Source: Epiperipatus broadwayi (taxonomy: Eukaryota; Onychophora; Udeonychophora; Euonychophora; Peripatidae). From it: a stretch of DNA of 64,000 nt. The translations under genes were made by a program, and so were the position numbers. The notes under the pieces are model-generated. The model was not told where the DNA came from. It searched no databases and worked only from the letters and a program-made list of their open reading frames with translations. Of the stretch, positions 35,813-48,400 are shown in pieces. The stretch is taken from positions 11,757,473-11,821,472 of the forward strand of contig JAQFVV010006215.1 of the NCBI GenBank assembly GCA_028023455.1, read 5' to 3'. Position 1 is the first letter of the stretch, and every line of letters starts with the position of its first letter.

Positions 35813-36650
35813 AACATAGTGGTATGGCTTTGCAATTATTTGATGTCTAATGATAAGAGTGCTTTATGATAAAAGTTTTTCAGACAGATCTCGGAGAAAA
35901 AAAAATCAGTTTAGTGGAATTATTGTGCTCAATTTATTACTTTGCTGCAAAAAGATCACATGATTTTCTAAGCAACCTATCATATGATTATTTTCATTAG
36001 ATTAATGGTAATTTGCTTTTTAAATTTTATTTATAACACTTTAGTTCTAAAGATCAAATCTATATCATAAGTTCACTAAATAATTGTATTATAAAATCAA
36101 ATAAAATAAATATTATGATCAATTGGCTCCAAGATAAAATATAATCGATTAATGAAATTGTATAACAAGGTTTTAAAGTTTATAATTTGTATGTAATAAA
36201 ATAACTGATATGGAAATATTTAAATTAATCTAAGATTTTTTTTTCTTGAATAGTTTGATAATTTCCATTTCTGGCAGACATTTGTCGACGAATAATAACA
36301 TTTAAACCCTAATTTTATTATTACAGTAAAGCGCTTATTAAGTAAGAGTAATTAAAGTACAAAAAGAACAATTTTAAATGTTAAGATTATCTTTCATTTA
36401 AGAGTTATAATTATAGCAAGTAATTAAAATTATTTTAATTAAAAACTTTCCTATTAAACTATTTTAATTAATAAAAACTTACATATTAATTAACTTTTTA
36501 CTGCAAAAATAATTCGCGAAACATTTCTATAAAATGTTTGTTGGTTTCAATTTAAAATTGTATTACATTACAATTATTTTGGAAATATAAAATTAACGTT
36601 ATAGTTTCGTTTTTAAGCAAAATATTTTTAAGTATTTATATTAATTAAAA
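35813..36650. other. AT-rich spacer
   Basis: Nothing recognised. Confidence 0.5.
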
Positions 36651-37456
36651 TATAGGGGTTTGAACTCAGACTTTCACACGACCGTCAACTATCCATGCTA
36701 TCTCATACGGCTGATACAATTGATCACACACATGTCGAAAATATAAATAATCACCAATATGTGTATTTCGTGCTAAAGCAGCACTCGTCAATTGGTTCAG
36801 ATTATCATCTCCACAGATACATACAATCAATGCTTAGCTTATATTAAGATAGCCAATCTTCATATTTTAATGGACAGGCTTCAATCCACTCCACCCGATA
36901 ACTCTTCAGTCATCCATTTCATTGAAAATCTGATGACGGAATTCTCAAAGCCCAAATTGGTGCCAACCTTCTCATCCTACCCATGTTGACCATAAGTCAC
37001 TCTGATCCCTCATGTACAGGACATAATCCATTTACATACATATACGAGGGATGGGCAGACCTTACAGCACTATATTTTTAATATTTTTTTCTACAGTACA
37101 GGTTTTTTCATACCTGCTCTCCAATATGTCATATATAGGGGGTTTGAAGTTGTAGGGTGGAGTGGATTGAAGCCTGTGCATTAAAGTATAAAGATTGGCT
37201 ACTTTAATATAAGCAGAACATTGATTGTACATATGCATGGAGATGATAATCTGGACCCACTGATGAGAGCTGGTTTAGCACAAAATACGTATATTAGTGA
37301 TTATCTTTTCAACATGTGTATGATCAAGTGTATCAGCAGTATGAGATAGCATGAATAGTTGACAGTCATGTGAAAGTCTGAGTTCAAACACCCTATATAT
37401 TACATATTAGAGTGCAGGTATGAAAAAGCCTGGACTGTAGAAAAAAATATATTAAT
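36651..37456. mobile_element. FB family fold-back element, copy B (long form)
   Basis: The left arm (36651-36890, starting TATAGGGGTTTGAACTCAG) and right arm (about 37150-37397, ending GAGTTCAAACACCCTATA) are about 240-base near reverse complements. The loop between them (36890-37150) is non-coding and is shared with the copies at 49.6-50.8 kb. A second inverted pair is nested: a segment near 37080-37130 (TTTTTTCTACAGTACAGG) is mirrored just outside the right arm at 37408-37456 (CCTGGACTGTAGAAAAAAAT). Both outer ends carry a B-box-like GAGTTCAAACCCC/ACC. No reading frame of note. Confidence 0.88.
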
Positions 37457-39010
37457 TAATCTAGAATATTTCTTATATATATATATTTGGAGAGGAGGTG
37501 ACATGTAAAGAAGATGTTTTTTAGACAAATAATAACAGTTTATACTTATGCCTAGAAGATAACTATATAAAATAAGTTATAAAAATATTTGAAATAAAAT
37601 AATTATATGAAAACTAATGAAGTAATTGAATTTATAGCAGTTTGGAAACATTTTCAATACTATTAAGCATCGACATTTCAGTGAATTAATTATAATGTTT
37701 TTTTAGAAGAAAAAAATAAAGATTCCCAAGCCAAGTTTATTGCATGGCGATAAAGCAACTTTTATTTTAAAGAATATCACTAAATTATATGTAAACCACC
37801 CAGAAGCCAACAGGATTGTCAAAAAAGTGATGCAACATTTGAAGCTAGTTTTGAATAATCTAAATCACATGAACATAAACAAAACATTGAATATGGTGAT
37901 GCTGCACCAACATATTACACCTTTTACAACTATGGGGGAAATCACCTGCAGGAATACTGGTGCACAGGAAGTTATGAAATAAGCTGACCATTCTTGTGCT
38001 GGGAAAAGGAAAACCAACAACAAACTATAAGAACAACTAAACTGCTGAAAAGAACACATGGATGCATGATAGTCTGCATAAGAAATGTATAGAAGGAAAA
38101 ATAACCAAAGTTATTTCAAACCAAATAGTGGAAGTACAAACAATATCTGAAGCATGTTACCATTGGCCTTGAATCGAGGTAAACAGTAGCAATGATATTA
38201 AAATTTCTGATAGGACATTATCCATATGGAGATGATGGCAGATGAAAATTGCATAGATACACATATGAATATATCTGTTAAAACAACAATAGTTTCAGAT
38301 GAACTAGTGCTACAGTAACCCTAAATGAATATTTCTGTCAAGAGGAAAACAAATGTCTCTGAAATGAATGACCACATGCCTATCTAAAGGATTATGTAAG
38401 TGACTCCAAAAAAACACACAGTTCTTGGGGGGTAGTGCTGTATGCAAAATAATTATATTGAAAAGTGTGCAGCATCGCAGAAATGCACACACACCACATA
38501 TATAAATGTTTAATAACAGAAAATCTAAAAGTATTTTAATTAATCTGTACAAATATATAATTGTGACTAGATTACAGGAAAACTAGTAAAATATATTGCT
38601 AAAAAGTATTAACTAAAAATAGCAACAGTAAATGATGGCAAAGAACAATAGAACAGAACTATTAAAAAGATTGATCAAATAAAAAAGAGGAAGAGAAGCT
38701 TGCTATATGGATGACGAAGAAAAAGTACCTGGACTGATCTTCATATTCAGTTTAATCTCCACTGAAGGTGCTGAAGAGTGATCTAGGCAAACTTAGAAAC
38801 CATCCTCAATCTTTATTATTGTTTAGTATGCCTAAAGATTTATGTTTAATGTTAAAGATAAAATATATAGTAAATATTTATATAAACACTTTAAGGTATT
38901 AATATTAAGGGCTTTAGAATAATTAGTAATTAAATACAATTCCAACATACTGTGCTCCAAGAATCTTTTTCATTTATAATATATTCCTGATTCATGCTCT
39001 TAGTCATGCT
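37457..39010. other. Spacer with an unidentified coding-like stretch
   Basis: An 80-codon plus-strand frame (37740-37982) with a normal amino-acid mix (LLHGDKATFILKNITKLYVNHPEANRIVKKVMQHL) lies in a stretch less AT-biased than its surroundings up to about 38460. I do not recognise it. A transposon fragment is likely. No start context or splice signals support a host gene. Confidence 0.3.
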
Positions 39011-39013
39011 CTC

Positions 39014-39522
39014 AGATCTAACCGCTTCAGCTTCACCTATTTATATAGCAAGTAGGTTGAAGTAAAGAAGGGTTCCCCTCTTTTCTTCCAAAATTTAAGC
39101 TTGTGGTTAAGACCTGTAGAGGTCCCTACTATCGCATTTTTATGTCCATATTCTTGAGGTTATAGCCTTAGTAAATATTATTTATGTAATTAATGTGCAT
39201 TTAAATAAATTTATAATTACAACTTTAAATTATCATAATAGATTTCTAACTATAAGATCTTTCCATTGACTAGTAAATCAAAAGATTTCGTGAATATTGA
39301 TGTGTAATAAGAAATGTGGACTTAATTAGTGAAGTATTGAATAGCTTCACACTCTTAGATCTAACCACTTCAGCTTCACCTATTTATATAGAAAGTAGGT
39401 TGAAGTAAAGAAGGGTTCCCCTCTTTTCTTCCAAAACGTAAGCTTGTGTTTAAGATCTGTAAAGGTCCCTACTATCGCATTTTTATGCACATATTCTTGA
39501 GATTATAGCCTTAGTAAATATT
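39014..39522 (+). repeat. R3 repeat: two direct copies 340 bases apart
   Basis: Blocks 39014-39181 and 39354-39522 share long identical runs such as CTTCAGCTTCACCTATTTAT, GTAGGTTGAAGTAAAGAAGG and GGTCCCTACTATCGCATTTT. They differ by a few substitutions. The intervening 172 bases do not match. A shorter third piece is at 49172-49235. Confidence 0.92.
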
Positions 39523-39945
39523 AATCATGATTGTATTAATTATATTGACAGTTTGAACATAAAACTTTACAAAAGTTTAAATGATCCCAGACAATAAATG
39601 CACATGTAACAAACTCTTATCAACATTGATATCATATTAAAATACTAATCAAAGCATTCCTCATCTCACTGAAAAATGATACAACAGCATTCCAACTTAG
39701 TATACAATATAGTATTTTATAGATTACATTGGGATGTTGCCAGATGGTTCAGTAGACAACTGATGAATGGTGTTTATAAGCCATGAAATTATTAATCTGG
39801 AAGAACTGATTATTTATTATTTTAGTGAATTGAAAGCATTGGTAAGAGTTTGTTATATGCGAGTTGTTTAGTTAGTATGATTTAAACTTTAGTTAAAAAA
39901 TAATTTGCTTATATTACATCTAATAAATTAAACTAGATTTAAACT
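39523..39945. other. AT-rich spacer
   Basis: Nothing recognised. Confidence 0.5.
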
Positions 39946-40037
39946 TGTAATATCCGCACTTACAACTGTGCCAATGTTATAACTGCAAGTCATACTGTGC
40001 AGTCAGCAAATAACGTTCACTACTGTTCAACTGCATA

Positions 40038-40222
40038 TGCTCTCCAACGAATGGTCTGCAATGAATGCTCTGAATATTCTCTGTATTCTCTGCAATGGAT
40101 GCTCTCCAAATGAATGGTCTGCACTGAATGCTCTGCCATGGATGCTCTCCAATGAATGGTCTGCACCGACTGCTCTCCAATGAATGGTCTGCAAGCGGAT
40201 GCTCTCCAAACGAATGGTCTGC
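40038..40222. repeat. Degenerate minisatellite, unit about 21-27 bases
   Basis: The core GCTCTCCAATGAATGGTCTGC recurs with variants at about 40039, 40090, 40143, 40170 and 40200, separated by partial units such as TGAATGCTCTG. Open frames across it read repeated ADHS/LESI-type peptides and are artefacts of the repeat. Confidence 0.9.
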
Positions 40223-40783
40223 AAAGATCTATTTCTACAGTTCGCTAAAGTTCAATTCCCACGATGTACTTTCAGGCTGGCTGCTACAAAACGGTTCACA
40301 ATGGGCCTACTTTAGCCCCAGTCCAGTGTAGCTGTACACAAACTCTTCATAGTAAGCACTGCGACTGCCATCAGCTATCTCCTACTGGAATTGAACAGTA
40401 ACTCTACTGTAGATGCACTCCATACTGTCTGCTACTCGCTACTGTGCGACTGCTCTCTACTGCTCTCTATGTTACACTGCTTGATGTTTCCCAGTCTTCC
40501 TATCGCTGTCTGACAACTGCAACGATCAATCAATGCACTGACCAATAAGGTAAAGTCTCTTATCTAGAAACATTTGTAATTAGCAAATATTTCTAGAAAT
40601 TGTCGATCGCCATTATGTCAATGCACTAATTAAATTCCTCAGCTATCAGAGCGTGATCTAAAACAGCCTTACGAATAAATTCTAGTTTTTTCTGGAGTGC
40701 ACAAAATGTCTGCCATTTTACAAAACACTACAAAACTTATAAAACTTAGTATACACATTATAAACTACAGTTAACCCATAGCA

Positions 40784-41250
40784 CAGGGGTCCCCAACCCT
40801 ATGCCTGCAGGCACCATGGCGCCCGCAGACCATTTTATGTGTGCCCGCCGCTATCCAAACACGATAAAAAATTATTTATCTGATACAAATAAATTTAATT
40901 TTTGAATTTTTTTTATGAATTATTGTATTATATTGTAATCAAATTGTAGGGCATACTATACTTTTACAGCGTAAAAATATAAACGTCAATTATATGTTAA
41001 AATTTAATTTTTGAAATAAATATGTTTTGTACATTATATGTATTATTAACAATATCCAACTATAAATTTACATGTGATGTGATGTGATGAACTATGGCTT
41101 CTCCGTAAACGAAGTCAAGAATATCTCAGCAATTATGTCCAGATAAAAAATAAATGGTGCCCGCCACCTAGCTGAAATAATAAATGGTGCCCGCCACCTG
41201 GCCAGTATTATGGAATGTGCTCTTAAGTGCAAAAAGGTTGGGGACCCCTG
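40784..41250. mobile_element. hAT MITE with 8-bp TSD
   Basis: 467 bases bounded by CAGGGGTCCCCAACCCT and its mirror AGGTTGGGGACCCCTG. The 8-mer CCATAGCA stands on both sides (40776-40783 and 41251-41258), an exact hAT-type target-site duplication. Inside, TGGCGCCCGC near the left end and two copies of TGGTGCCCGCCACCT near 41156 and 41187 are the only GC-rich words. No transposase is encoded. The ends are the type found in many animal hAT families. Confidence 0.94.
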
Positions 41251-41449
41251 CCATAGCATATCACCATCCCCAACAGTATACACAAAAGTTAATTAATTAA
41301 TACTTTAGTGTAATCAAAATTTGTAAGATTTTGTTGCATGTAAATTTATAAGTTGGTATAATTAAAACTTTTGGTATGATGTAATTTGGATAGACAGTAC
41401 ATTATTATCAGTTTAGCATTAATACAAATTGGTTTGTATATAATATAAA

Positions 41450-41610
41450 TAAAATGTCCGTTAATTAGAAAAAAGTTGTAATCATAATAATAATTAATGG
41501 CAGTTGAGGCAGGTTTAAGAAATTAACTGAAAGTATTTTTATGGATTGAAAGACTGTTTATAATAGTTTATTACCGTTATATTTATTATTTTTATTATGA
41601 TATAATACTA
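41450..41610. repeat. Hairpin repeat related to 8186-8330
   Basis: Shares the order AAATGTCCGTTAATTAG, AATTAACTGAAAG, GATTGAAAGACTGTTTATAA, GTTATATTTATTATTTTTAT with the 8.2-kb copy. It is diverged, with an insert of about 30 bases. Confidence 0.6.
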
Positions 41611-42529
41611 TATATATATAATATTTTAAACAATAGTGATATTATCAATCAACAATAAATTTGACTTGGGAATCTTTTTTTCCCCTAAAGAACATTATAA
41701 TCAATTTTCTAAAGTTCACATATAATATCTATTAGTAGTATATTTGTAAGTTTAACTCTAATTTGTGATTATTATTTATATATAGTTGGCTTACAGTTAT
41801 TGCTTTTGGAATACCTAGAGAATTATTACATTTTCAATAATTTTGAAACTATTAAACGAAAATGTTTTATACAGTTTTATTTGTAGAGCTTTGTAAATAA
41901 TTATAAAATATTGACTTTTTTTTTTTTTTGTAAATTTCATTTTGCTAAATTGGTTCTCACAATTTTTTTGCTATAAATTTGTTATTAAATTGGTAGGTGA
42001 TCTATTCTAAGCTATTTTACACTTTTTATTATTTTCATTAAACTACCGCTTGCAATATTTTCTCTTTTTTTATTATTTTTCTAATAACTGCATAGTCAAA
42101 ACGTTGCTTATTACTAAAATTTACAAGCTTACAAAATAATTTAATTCCAATAGTTTTAAACTTTTCTCGAAAAAATGTAATTCAATATAAATAATACATA
42201 CAATACTGTATACTAAGAAAAGCTTGTTTAATACTTTAAAATAAAATGTTAATTACCTCAATATAGTATGCTGAACATGCTTTTGACTAACTGGTAGTTA
42301 TACTGATAGTTATAATCTTTTCAAAAGGATTGATTTAAATAAAATTTAAATTTAATTTGGCTCATTTAATTAAATTCATTTTCATCTTATAATCAAATTT
42401 TGTGTAAATCATCACTTTTGTGATTCTTCTATAAATCTTGCAATTCACTTTGATAATTATAGCTTTGAATATAACTACCAGCTAGTCTCAGCTTACATTG
42501 TTGATGTATTTCAAAGGAAGGAAACCAAG
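41611..42529. other. AT-rich spacer
   Basis: Nothing recognised. Confidence 0.5.
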
Positions 42530-43030
42530 TCAAAGATCATGTGACTTAATTGCTAATAGCTCTAAACCAGCTTTTCTGATAAATGCCACAAGAGAAAGCA
42601 TTAAAAATCTCTATCTAGAATTATCCCTATCCCCCAAACTGGTTTCAAACTAATGGTTCTCATCAGTGAGGTGCTAGGACATTTAGACATCAGATTTAAA
42701 ATACAAACTCCAGCCCAGCATTTACTGAATACTTAACTATTAAGTAGAAAATCTGAAATTTTTAGACATCTATATATCTTTAAATCTAGCTCTCTAACTT
42801 AAGTAGTCATATAGTCTGAACTAAATTCAGATTCAGCATATATTAATAGCCTTAGCAATATAACATTGTCAAAGCTTTAAAAACCAAATTATAATAATAA
42901 GGAAACCAAGACATATATCATGTGACTTAATTAAATTGCATTTACAAATATAATATAATGAGCATGCTAATAGCTCTAAACAAGCTTTTTCAATAAATGC
43001 CACAAGAGAAAGTATTTAAAATCTCTGTGT
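42530..43030 (+). repeat. R2fam repeats, forward (one full, one partial)
   Basis: Begins near GACTTAATTGCTAATAGCTC and follows the order seen at 18060-18430, including CCCTATCCCCCAAACTGG, GTGAGGTGCTAGGACATTTA, TACTTAACTATTAAGTAG and ATTAATAGCCTTAGCAATAT. A second forward start near 42955 is cut at about 43025. Confidence 0.83.
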
Positions 43031-43044
43031 AGTATTATATATAT

Positions 43045-43300
43045 ATAATTTTCAGACATATAGATGTCTGAAAATTTCAGAATTTCTACTTAATAATTAA
43101 GTATTCAGTAAATGCTCAGCTGCAGTTTGTATTTTAGATCTAATGTCTGAATGTCCTAGTGTCTCACTGATGAGAGCTATTAGTTCAAAACCAGTTTTTG
43201 GGATAGGCATAATTCTAGATAAAGGTTTTAAATGTTTTCTGTTGTGGCACTTATTGAAAAAGCTTGTTTAGAGCTATTATCATGCTTGTTATATTATAAT
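43045..43300 (-). repeat. R2fam repeat, reverse unit
   Basis: Reads ATAGATGTCTGAAAATTTCAG, then TGTCCTAGTGTCTCACTGATG, then TTCTGTTGTGGCACTTATTG and AAGCTTGTTTAGAGCTATTA, the reverse order of the forward copy. It is again head-to-head with a truncated forward unit, as at 18.7 kb. Confidence 0.83.
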
Positions 43301-43679
43301 TGTATTTTAAAATATTAAACAAGCTTTTCTTAGTATACTTATTATGTGTATTATTTATATTAAAAATAATAATTTGCGAATGCAATAAAAATTAAAAATA
43401 TAATAATGCATTTATTATTATCACATACATATTCATAATTCAAATGATTTTAGTCAATACGATCTGCTCAGAACTGTTATATTACTGAAGCTTGGAATTC
43501 TCTAAAGATGTGAGTTATGAATACAACTATATTATTAGGTTCACTAAAAAGAAGAATCGTGACTGTTTTGTTTGACAATTATTTTATTATTAGCGATTTG
43601 TGGCATTTTCTCTTTGGTAAAATAATATGTTAAATGTAGAGCATTATAATAAATATAAATTATCTGGTATGAAAGTTTT
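43301..43679. other. AT-rich spacer
   Basis: Nothing recognised. Confidence 0.45.
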
Positions 43680-45470
43680 AAAATGACTGATAAATTAAAA
43701 CTGCAAAAAAGATACAGATTTTCATTGATCATGATCATTCAAGATCTTTTTTATGCATTAAAATCAATATGTGATCTGAGAAGTGATATCATATTCTTAT
43801 TTAAATTCAGCAATGGCACTCTCTTATATGATAATAATATTTTGAACAGATCAAAGGAGTATTTTGATCATCTTTTCAATAATGATAAAATAATTAAAAT
43901 GATGACTGATATCCAATTTAATGGAAAAGATGAAGATTCTGATAAAATATCTGAAGAAGTTTTAAAATATGATGGTGATATATTATAATTTTTTAGGAAC
44001 ATATGGACTTTCATGAAGTTATGAAACTTGATTTTGGGATGCTTTTATTGATCCAATTTTTAAAAATAAATGGAATAGACAAAATTGCAGTAATTATCAT
44101 GGAATGTCATTATTATTCTCTTCAGCAAAGATACTTTTAAAAACCTTTGTTGAATAGTTTGTTTCTAGTTATAGATAATTGATTACCAGAAACTTAGTAT
44201 GGTTTTAGAGAAACAAGAAGCAGTATAGATGTAGATTTTGTTGCTAGAAAAATGTAAAAAAAAGTTGTGAGCAAAGGAGTGATTTATATACTGATTTTAT
44301 TGATTATGGTCAACGCATTTGATTTTGTTAATAGAACAAGTTTATGGCATTGTTTGAAATAAATATATTCATATTACTGTGCAATGGAATGAGAAAAAGT
44401 GTTATGACTACAGATGGGAAATGAGTCATTTTGAAATGAAAACTGGTATTAACAAGGATTTTTACTTGCTCCAACATGATTATTAACTTTGTTAACAGCC
44501 ATCTTTGTAATTGTTTATAGACAGCTTAATCAAATAGTAATCAAGATACAATTTAATTTTGATAGTGTAATTTTTAATTTAAATAGATTAAAATTGAAAA
44601 TGAACTATTGGGATTCTATAATTATAGTGTACTGATGATTTCACTGTCTTTTCTACTTCAAAAAATGATTCACAGATTATTCTAAATGTTTTGAATGCAA
44701 CATATGAAGACTTGCGACTTTTGGTCATTAATTAATAAATCAAGGTTCTTTATTAGCCCGTATTGAAAGAAAATTCACAGCAATTTTTACCTTGTAAGAA
44801 TATCAACTTGAGAATGTAAACCAATTTAAATATCTTGATAGTTTTATAAATAAAAAAGTGGCCTTAGATGTTCAGATACAACACAAATTCCAATGTTCTG
44901 CTACTGCTTCTAACAAGTTAAAAGATAAGAGTATTTCATCACAGAGAATTAACTACTGCAATTAAGTTTGCTGTAGAAAGAGGTGTTATTTTGCATAATT
45001 TATTAGATGAGAATGTAACTTGGACACTCTATGAATGTAATATAAAAGCATTAAAATTGTTTCATTTAAGGATGCTACATAAATTTTTAAAAATACAATG
45101 GCAAGATCATAAAGTCATTCAATATATTCTTTCGTTTATTGGATGTGATGCTGTTGAGTTCATTGTTGTGAAATCCACCTTTATTGGATTAATCATGTAA
45201 AATGAATGAACAATGTTAGATTCCTTAAACTGTGTTTTATGGTAAACTTGAGTAAGTTATTCATGGGAGAGGTAGACCCTGTATATGTTGTAAGGATTAT
45301 CTTAAAAACATTCTAAAGAGATGCAATGTGAATTATTTTATATACATTAAAGAATTACAATTAGACATGGTATTGAAGTATTTTTTTTAAAAAAAATCTG
45401 CTAAAGACAATATTGTAAAATATCAAGTAAATAGAAAAATAGATCAGCATGTTTATATGTGAATTTATTT
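43680..45470 (+). pseudogene. LINE (non-LTR retrotransposon) relic, plus strand
   Basis: The first 101 codons (43683-43988) are open and read through SICDLRSDIIFLFKFSNGTLLYDNNILNRSKEYF, the linker before the reverse transcriptase in a common animal LINE type. Later blocks in broken frames are a YHGMSLLFS...AKILLKTF stretch (about 44095-44145), ETQYGF-like residues (about 44190), KTGIN...LLAP (about 44440-44475), CTDD at 44628-44639 for the YADD active site, VNQFKYLDSFINKKVALDVQIQ (about 44818-44885), and TWTLYECNIKALKLFHLRMLHKFLKIQWQDH (about 45017-45105). The catalytic Asp pair is kept, but stops and frameshifts are many. The endonuclease domain is not seen, so the copy is 5'-truncated or too decayed there. 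Confidence 0.85.
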
Positions 45471-48400
45471 GTGTTCATATATTGGTTTGTACAGTCACTG
45501 CAAAACTCATTTCTAGAATAAGTTTTCCTCTCTCTACCCTTTCTTTGGGGGTGGGGGTGGAATGACTATATTCATTTATGAATGGTTGTTTATTTATTTA
45601 TTTTTACTACTTATGGCCAATGTTGAATTGCAAACCAAAATATATGTACAAATAATTGTAATTTTTAATGATTATAATTGAAAATAAAGACTTCTCTGGC
45701 TGCTGCCATGTTTTATCAACATATCTTGTGTACAATTACTAAAAAGACATCTGCAAAAATGTTAATTAAATGTTGGTTCAGTTCACATATCTCCGTAGTA
45801 ATTCCTAATAAGACAAATAACAATGAAACACATTTAGAAAATGTCAAATAAGTTTTAAAAAAGTGGCAATCAGGAATTGTAACTAACTGTTGTATAAACA
45901 AATATGTGAAATAAAATTAGCAGATAATAAAGAAATCAGAAGACATATTGATTATTAAATACCCATTTGAGTGAGCCATTTTACCAAGTAAATGAAAAGG
46001 CAACTTATCCTACAATTATTATTTAACAGATAAAGAAGATAAAGCAGATGCAGGTGCTTGAAACTCAAGAAGAGATGCTCAGAATTGAATTAAATGAAGA
46101 AAAAGACTCATCAAGATCAAATCTTTTGAAAATATCTGTGGACATAATGAGTAATCAAAAGATTGAAGAGGAGTGGCCAGTATCTCTGCCTGGATGATCT
46201 ACAAGGTGAAAAAGGTTGGAGAAATTTAAGAAAATTGTATTTGTGAGTGAATGTTTCTAGAGAGAGGTTATGTTATGTCTAACTAAAAGTGTGTGACATG
46301 TAAAGTTTATTATGTGTATTCATAAACAATTTAATCAGAAGTTAAATAAATACACTCTAGAAAATTTAGAAATGCAAAATATTAAAGATATACAAAGATG
46401 TAATAATAACCAAAAGTATGCTAATTTGCAAAATATGCAAATAGAACGAATTATGTAAATTCAGTAATGCCCAATAAAACAAATGGAGAATCAGCCACAT
46501 GTGTTGTTGTTGCAATAAAATGTGATAATAAAGCATTGTAATATTGATTGTAGATATATGGTATGTTGCAGTGCAGCAATGTAGCAGTGTACCAGTATTG
46601 ACTAATTGAATAACTATGCATGTACAGATTAGTGCAATAAGGTGTATAATTTAATATAAAAATCAGATAATGCAAGAAAATTCTCTATTGCGTCAATCAT
46701 CCAGCAAGCCAGTAAATTACTGTCATGTATATATATTCAACTGGATGCTTTATCTGTTTCAAAAATTCCATTACAAAATTTAAAAAATTAGCTTTTATGT
46801 TATAAACTTTTGAAAGAAAAGTATTTAAAAGTTTTGTATGTCATAGCACACATACGCAGTTATAATTTAAAGGTTTGTCATCTATACTTTTCAATAGATT
46901 TTATTTTTAAAATAGTTTTCTTTTGTCACTTGTTTTTTTATCAAAGTAATTAAAGGCAAGCAAACTTTTAATTTTGGGGGGAAATCATTCTGATTTAAAA
47001 AGTTTTAATCTTTTGGAAAAGATTTTTTTCAATTTTAAAAAAGTTCAATTGCATTCCTGTTTTTTTTTATTTTCCATTGCAATCTATTTTAATTTATTTT
47101 TAAAAGCTTATGTTTTTTAATTCATTCTGAATAAGATAAGAGCCATGGTCAAAATTTTTAATTAAGATTAAGTCTGAAATAGAGATTTGCTCTGGGAAAA
47201 AACTTCTAATTAAAGATAAATTGGGAGATAAGAGTGCACATAAATAACCCTGGGATTTTGGACTGATTATTATTCAGCTATTTATTTTGTTCTGTGTGTT
47301 GAGTAGTTAGTTATTCAGCCATTCACTTTTATTCTACTTGTGACATATATTGCTTCAACTTTGTATGCTACTTGTGATTCTGATTCAAATTACTGTCTGA
47401 TCCTAAAAAGATTTCTGTCCATGTCTGGAGATTACCATTGCTAATAATATCTTTTGCTGTTTGCCATTAGGAAATTCTATGAAATTATATTACTGTCTTA
47501 CAATTTTTAAATAAGATTGTCTCTGCTGAATGCCAAAACTATGTGCCATGATAAATCTTATCTACAACATGCCATGCTAAACCAACCCAAAAATTGGACC
47601 CAGATCACAAATTGTTCCTTCAATATCATGTTGTAAAAGACTGAACAAGAACTGATCCCTAGCCTACAGCCTCCTGAACATATAAATGGAAACCAAAATC
47701 TTTGTAGAAATTTTCAAGCGAAATAAACTGTGTGCACTGCTGAACTTAACCTTATGCCTCGAGGTAAAACATTTTCATCTTCCAACCAGGGCTTAAATCT
47801 CTTATTAAAGTCTCAATTTAATCATAAAATAATCCAGTATTTATTAGAAGTTTTGTATATTACTTCAATATTTTAATTATTTTTTGTATTTACTTATTAG
47901 CTAAAGTGTGTATTGGGATTTTAGTTTTATGATTTCATATTTTTAATTTATTTTATCTGGGAGTGTATTGCGAGTTTCTCTTTTTATATGCTTAATGTTT
48001 TTTTATTATTTATGTTACTAACCTTGGTAAATGCTTTGGCAGACATTCATAATTTGCCTTTTTACTCACCTGTCCTTTATTTTTTCTTTATAATTTATTT
48101 AGTTAAACTTGGTTTGTGTTTTCAGTAGACCATGAATCTTTTGGCTGGTGGTTTATCAAGTATATTGTTGTGTTTTTCATACATTGGAGATTTTTTCTTC
48201 TATTTAAGATTATGCATAATCGTAATCTTCTCATTCTATTTTTTTATTGGCATGTATTTGGAAATAACATTGATCATCTTAAAAGTGGTTTATCATAAGC
48301 TGTTCTGCAGACATATGAAATTCTTGATCCCAATGCTTTATCTGGGTCAAGGAAAGCTGGCCTGTACTGTTTTATTATGGTTCCTACAAGACTGCTTTAT

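Larger units (their letters stand above)
39946..41275. other. GC-richer block, possible solo LTR or old element
   Basis: The composition is clearly less AT-rich than the surroundings at 39950-40780, and CTGC/GCTCTC words are frequent. On the plus strand the block can be read from TGTAATATCCGC (39947) to CCCCAACA (41276), a TG...CA pair, but the flanks share no target-site duplication, so a solo LTR is only a guess. The block contains the minisatellite and hosts the hAT MITE at 40784. Confidence 0.35.

Noticed and set aside
40027-40331. Repeated peptide frames (ADHSLESI type) as a repeat protein
   Set aside because: They come from the minisatellite; unit length varies and frames are not maintained.
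39946-41276. A confident solo LTR with TG...CA ends
   Set aside because: The outer 5-mers (AAACT and GTATA) do not match, and no second copy is present, so it was kept only as a low-confidence block.
43683-43988. A separate small host gene of 101 codons
   Set aside because: The residues match the linker upstream of a LINE reverse transcriptase, and the downstream LINE blocks follow directly.
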